DNA from: Acetobacteraceae bacterium
Lineage (GTDB): Bacteria > Pseudomonadota > Alphaproteobacteria > Acetobacterales > Acetobacteraceae
DNA: 64,000 nucleotides
Assembly (NCBI GenBank): GCA_039613835.1
Contig: CP154827.1
Coordinates: 186,001 to 250,000 of the forward strand
Direction: 5' to 3'
The notes below the pieces were generated by a model. It worked only from the letters and a program-made list of their open reading frames with translations. It was not told the origin of the DNA and did not search any database. Positions 60,452 through 64,000 of the stretch are shown here, piece by piece (position 1 is the stretch's first letter; every line of letters starts with the position of its first letter). A program made the position numbers and the translations under genes.

Positions 60452-61590
60452 TGGATCAGCAAAAACGGCTTTGGCGCGCACAGCCAGGTTTTCAGCTTCT
60501 TACAAAGTTTTTCCAGATCAACTGGTTTTACGTCGTCCTGATCTGCGGATTGGCCGGTGTCGGCTATATGGCTCTGTTTTCAGCCGGGGGAGGGAGTGCA
60601 AAATCCTTCGCGCACCCGCAAATTGTCCGTTTCGCCTTCGGGCTGGTCATGATGGTGTTCGTCGCCTTCGTCAGTCCGCGCTTTCTGCGTCGCCTGGCGA
60701 TTCCGATTTACCTGTTATCCATCGCGCTGCTGGTGCTTGTCCTTCATATGGGACATGTCGGCAAAGGGGCTGAACGATGGATTATGATTGCGGGCATCCA
60801 GTTTCAGCCCTCGGAATTCGCAAAAGTCGCCCTCGTCCTCATGCTTGCAAGCTGGTTCCATCGCGTGAGCCATGAGAAGATGGGGAACCCGCTATACCTC
60901 ATCCCCCCTGCGGTCATGACGCTTCTGCCGGTCGCTTTGATCCTGAAGGAGCCTAATCTCGGCACAGCCGTGATCACCGCGCTGATCGCGGCGACAATGT
61001 TTTTTGTGGCGGGGATGCGCCTGTGGCAGATCATTATTCTGGCTATGCCTTTACCGTTTCTGGGCGACTTTGTTTACAATCACCTGCATGATTACCAGAA
61101 GGCGCGGATCGACACGTTTATCCACCCGGAAAATGATCCGCTCGGCGCGGGATATAACATCATCCAGTCCAAAATCGCCCTCGGCTCTGGCGGGATGTGG
61201 GGTGAGGGTTATTTACGCGGGTCGCAGGGGCAGCTTAATTTCCTGCCGGAGAAACAGACGGATTTTATCTTCACGATGATCGGGGAGGAATGGGGCTATG
61301 TCGGCGCCATCGCTGTGATGGCGCTGCTGGCGTGCCTCAGTATCGGTGGTGTGCTGATGTCGATGCGCTGCCGCAATCAGTTCAGCCGGTTGCTCGCCCT
61401 CGGGATCGCAATCGATTTCTTCATGTATTGCGCGGTCAATCTCTCCATGGTGATGGGCGTCATCCCGGTGGGCGGGGTGCCTTTGCCGCTCATCTCCTAT
61501 GGTGGGTCGGCGATGCTGACGATGATGTTCGGGTTCGGGCTGCTTCTGTCCAGTTGGGTGCACCGCGATGAGCGCGAGAAGATGGATTAG
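60451..61590 (+). CDS. rodA: SEDS peptidoglycan polymerase RodA
   Basis: Glycan polymerase of the elongation complex. It has 379 residues with about ten membrane helices. Family blocks are GKGAERWIMIAGIQFQPSEF, LKEPNLGTAVI, DPLGAGYNIIQSKIALGSGG, FLPEKQTDFIFTMIGEEWGY and IPVGGVPLPLISYGGSAML. The catalytic aspartate expected in EKQTDF is present. Starts at GTG 60451, sharing a base with the mrdA stop, so translation is coupled to its transpeptidase partner. Ends in TAG. Intact. Confidence 0.95.
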   Translation: MDQQKRLWRAQPGFQLLTKFFQINWFYVVLICGLAGVGYMALFSAGGGSAKSFAHPQIVRFAFGLVMMVFVAFVSPRFLRRLAIPIYLLSIALLVLVLHMGHVGKGAERWIMIAGIQFQPSEFAKVALVLMLASWFHRVSHEKMGNPLYLIPPAVMTLLPVALILKEPNLGTAVITALIAATMFFVAGMRLWQIIILAMPLPFLGDFVYNHLHDYQKARIDTFIHPENDPLGAGYNIIQSKIALGSGGMWGEGYLRGSQGQLNFLPEKQTDFIFTMIGEEWGYVGAIAVMALLACLSIGGVLMSMRCRNQFSRLLALGIAIDFFMYCAVNLSMVMGVIPVGGVPLPLISYGGSAMLTMMFGFGLLLSSWVHRDEREKMD

Positions 61591-61630
61591 GGGGCGGTTT
61601 ACGAGTAGGTTGTGGTTTTAGCGCCGCCCC
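61591..61630. terminator. inverted repeat between convergent rodA and glyS
   Basis: GGGGCGG (61591-61597) and CCGCCCC (61624-61630) can pair across a 26-base loop that contains TTTT. It sits between two convergent genes, where a two-way terminator is expected, but the loop is long and the downstream T-run poor. Confidence 0.3.
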
Positions 61631-61641
61631 TTCAGGGTTGT

Positions 61642-63741
61642 CTATCCTTGAATTTGCGAGAAGTCCGCGATCTGGCCTAACACTTCATTGACCCGATTGA
61701 GAAGGCGCAGGCGGTTGATACGGCGGGCAGGATCGGGGTCGTTGACTTTCACGGCTTCGAAAAATTGGTCGAGAGGCGCGCGAAGGGTCGTGGCCTCTTC
61801 CATAGCCTTTCCGTAGTGTTTCCACTCCATGAACTTAGTAATTTCAGGAGCCGCTGCCTCTAAAGCCTCGAAGAGCGCTTGTTCAGAAGGATCAACGAAA
61901 AGTCCCTCATCCAGCTCACCCGTGTGCGGGCCATCTTTTCGATTTTCGATGTGCAGGATGTTCGCCGCGCGCTTACTTGCCGTAACAAGATGTGGGCCGT
62001 CACTTTTTGAAAATCTGAAACGAAGCGCTTCCGCGCGTTTTTTCAGGTCTCGTATGTCATTGTCTTCCGCTCTCAGCATGACCGCTGAAATGATATCCTG
62101 AGCGACACCGTTATTCCTCAATTGTACACGAACACGTTCAGCCATGAACTTGTCGAACTTCTTGAAGACTGCCGAGTGGTCAGAAATGACCAGTTGCATC
62201 TCAAGCGCTAGAGTAAATACGCGTTCGAGATCCAACGTCAGTCCTCTTTTATCGATGATGCGTATAATGCCGAGCGCGGCACGCCGCAAAGCGTAGGGAT
62301 CGCCAGATCCTGTCGGCATCTCGCCAATCGCGAAAAAACCGGCCAGGATATCGAACCGATCCGCGAGAGCGACGGCGATGGCGGCGTCGGATGGCATTTC
62401 CTCTTCCCCATCATTGCAAGAGAGATAATGGGACCGGATCGCCGCCGCCACTTCAGGGGCTTCCCCGTCATGTTCGGCATAGTACCGACCCATGATCCCT
62501 TGCAATTCCGGGAATTCTCCCACCATGCCGGTTGTCAAATCCGCCTTGGCGAGCAACGCGGCGCGGCGCGCCTGCGCTTTTTCTTCTTCGATTTTTTCAG
62601 GGTCTACAACTCCCGGCCATCCATGCAGAATATGTTCGACAATAAAACCCGAAAGCTCAACCAAACGCTTGACGCGGTCGCCAAGCGACCCAAGTTTTCT
62701 GTGAAACGTGACGTGATCCAGCGCACCAACGTGGGACTCCAATGTCACCTTGCGGTCAAGTTCCCAGAAATGCCACGCATCGGCGAAACGTGCGCGCAAG
62801 ACTCGTTCATTTCCGGCAATCGTCGCGGCCCCGCCATCGTGAAATTCCTGATTGGCGAGGAACAAGAAATAAGGCGCAATGCTTCCACTGTCACAACGCG
62901 TTGCAAAATAGCGCAGATGCGTGCGCATCGACACTTGCAACACCTCTTCAGGCAGCTCCATGAACCGGGCGTCGATCTTGCCCAACATCGCTACGGGCCA
63001 TTCTGTAAGGCCCGCTACCTCATCAAGTAGACCTTCATCTTCAACGATCCGTAAACCTTGCGACGTGGCAGCTTTCTTCAGGCCCGTCCAGATAACATCC
63101 CGTCGCGCATTCGCTTCGAGAATAACCTTCCTCTCCCGCAGCCCCTCCCGGTAACCCTCAAACGAGGACACCGCGAACAATTCCGGCGCGAGGAACCGAT
63201 GTCCCTGCGATAAATTGCCGGATGTTAGCCCGTGGCCATCATCTTCCCCGCGCGCCAGCGTGAAGAGCACGATGTCGCTATCCAGAACCGCGATAATCCG
63301 GCGCAGTGGGCGAACCCATGTGAAGGCGCTGCCATTTCCCCAGCGCATGGATTTTGGCCAGGTGAAATTCCAAAGCATTTCCGGCACGATGTCCTGCAGG
63401 AAAGAGGCCGCGCTGCGTTCCGCGATTTCGCGGTTCAGCACCCAGAAGCCTTTTTCCTCCTGCAGATCGGATTTTTTTGCGCCATGCTTACGGAGGAAGC
63501 CCAGCAAGGCCTGTTCCGGCGCGGTGACACGGGGCCCACGTTCCGACTGTGTTGCAGCGGGGACGGTGGCGTCGATTGTGACAGCCAGCCCGATGCGCCG
63601 CGGACCCCAGAACGGCTTCAAATCGCAGGGCTTCAAAGCCAACAGTCGCTGCTTCAAGACTTGCGCGAGCGCTTCCGCGGCGGGCTGCTGCATGGCGGCG
63701 GGGATTTCCTCACTTTCCAGCGCGAGAAGAAACTCAGCCAT
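61642..63741 (-). CDS. glyS: glycyl-tRNA synthetase beta subunit
   Basis: tRNA-binding subunit of the alpha2-beta2 bacterial glycyl-tRNA synthetase. It has 699 residues. Typical blocks are [100 protein letters not shown] and [10 protein letters not shown], with a C-terminal anticodon-binding-like domain. The ATG at 63741 follows GAGG and overlaps the end of glyQ by 8 bases (ATGGCTGA). 2.1 kb without a lesion. Confidence 0.96.
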   Translation of the reverse strand: MAEFLLALESEEIPAAMQQPAAEALAQVLKQRLLALKPCDLKPFWGPRRIGLAVTIDATVPAATQSERGPRVTAPEQALLGFLRKHGAKKSDLQEEKGFWVLNREIAERSAASFLQDIVPEMLWNFTWPKSMRWGNGSAFTWVRPLRRIIAVLDSDIVLFTLARGEDDGHGLTSGNLSQGHRFLAPELFAVSSFEGYREGLRERKVILEANARRDVIWTGLKKAATSQGLRIVEDEGLLDEVAGLTEWPVAMLGKIDARFMELPEEVLQVSMRTHLRYFATRCDSGSIAPYFLFLANQEFHDGGAATIAGNERVLRARFADAWHFWELDRKVTLESHVGALDHVTFHRKLGSLGDRVKRLVELSGFIVEHILHGWPGVVDPEKIEEEKAQARRAALLAKADLTTGMVGEFPELQGIMGRYYAEHDGEAPEVAAAIRSHYLSCNDGEEEMPSDAAIAVALADRFDILAGFFAIGEMPTGSGDPYALRRAALGIIRIIDKRGLTLDLERVFTLALEMQLVISDHSAVFKKFDKFMAERVRVQLRNNGVAQDIISAVMLRAEDNDIRDLKKRAEALRFRFSKSDGPHLVTASKRAANILHIENRKDGPHTGELDEGLFVDPSEQALFEALEAAAPEITKFMEWKHYGKAMEEATTLRAPLDQFFEAVKVNDPDPARRINRLRLLNRVNEVLGQIADFSQIQG

Positions 63742-64000
63742 GATGCACCTCTTTCTCACCCGCGAGCCAGGCTTCACAACTCGCCTTCGCGAGCGTGCGC
63801 ACCCTTCCGATATAAGAGGCACGTTCAGAAACCGAGATCACGCCGCGCGCGTCAAGCAGGTTAAAAATGTGACTCGCTTTCAGGCAGTAATCATAAGCCG
63901 GTTGCGCCAGCCCATCTGTCGCCAGGCACGTCGCTTCTCGCTCCGCATCAATGAAGTGTTGAAAGAGCATTTCTGTATTGGCGCATTCAAAATTGAACTT
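63734..64000 (-). CDS. glyQ: glycyl-tRNA synthetase alpha subunit, partial
   Basis: C-terminal 88 codons of the catalytic alpha subunit; the 5' part lies beyond the window edge. The text [40 protein letters not shown] and [20 protein letters not shown] matches the GlyQ C-terminus closely. The stop overlaps glyS, giving the usual glyQ-glyS operon. Confidence 0.95.
   Translation of the reverse strand, partial: KFNFECANTEMLFQHFIDAEREATCLATDGLAQPAYDYCLKASHIFNLLDARGVISVSERASYIGRVRTLAKASCEAWLAGEKEVHHG

Overview
The window looks like chromosome from an alphaproteobacterium, most likely an acetic acid bacterium (Acetobacteraceae). The class rests on a CcrM-type GANTC methyltransferase, an RNase E with an acidic insert, and the mreBCD-mrdA-rodA cell-shape operon; the family is inferred from overall gene content and protein flavour, not from a search. 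Both window edges cut through genes: an efflux duct on the left and glyQ on the right.

Most of the sequence consists of intact core genes: rnhB, ccrM, cca, an MsbA-like ABC exporter, rppH, a C-terminal processing protease, gpmI, msrB, an M16 protease, tsaC, cysQ, nadABC, polA, purD, xseA, rne, mreBCD, mrdA, rodA, glyS and glyQ, plus one tRNA-Arg(CCG). Between them lie accessory genes broken by frameshifts and premature stops.

Layout: 1-8154 (minus) is a whole tripartite RND efflux operon (adaptor, two pumps, outer-membrane duct) with about 20 lesions. 8497-11494 holds a CsbD-like stress protein, rnhB, ccrM and an ankyrin protein. 11578-18254 (minus) is a Bat-type operon (MoxR ATPase, DUF58, DUF4159/BatA, amidotransferase-like protein) in which only DUF58 is open. 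18347-32255 is mostly intact housekeeping. 32429-37285 holds a broken hydrogenase/NuoB-like small subunit, an NrtR-like repressor, a perfect palindrome and nadA-nadB-nadC. 37313-41417 is a graveyard: a polyol dehydrogenase, a flavoprotein, a HerA-like ATPase, a winged-helix-like remnant and a NusG-N-like remnant. 41861-50271 holds tRNA-Arg, polA, a broken peptide-binding protein, purD and xseA. 50534-55607 holds rne, a long gene-free stretch, a possible leucine attenuator and a frameshifted leuA. 55865-64000 holds the rod-shape operon and glycyl-tRNA synthetase.

The main message is reductive decay. Drug efflux, Bat proteins, polyol oxidation, peptide uptake and possibly regulated leucine synthesis are being lost, while replication, translation, NAD synthesis and cell-wall elongation are kept. 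Four premature stops sit where glutamine is expected or plausible, and several frameshifts sit in homopolymers, so assembly error must be excluded. I found no convincing wholly new system. The best leads are the NrtR/palindrome/nad locus, the leuA leader with its A5G frameshift, the 31-base palindrome inside rne, and the decayed HerA-like locus.
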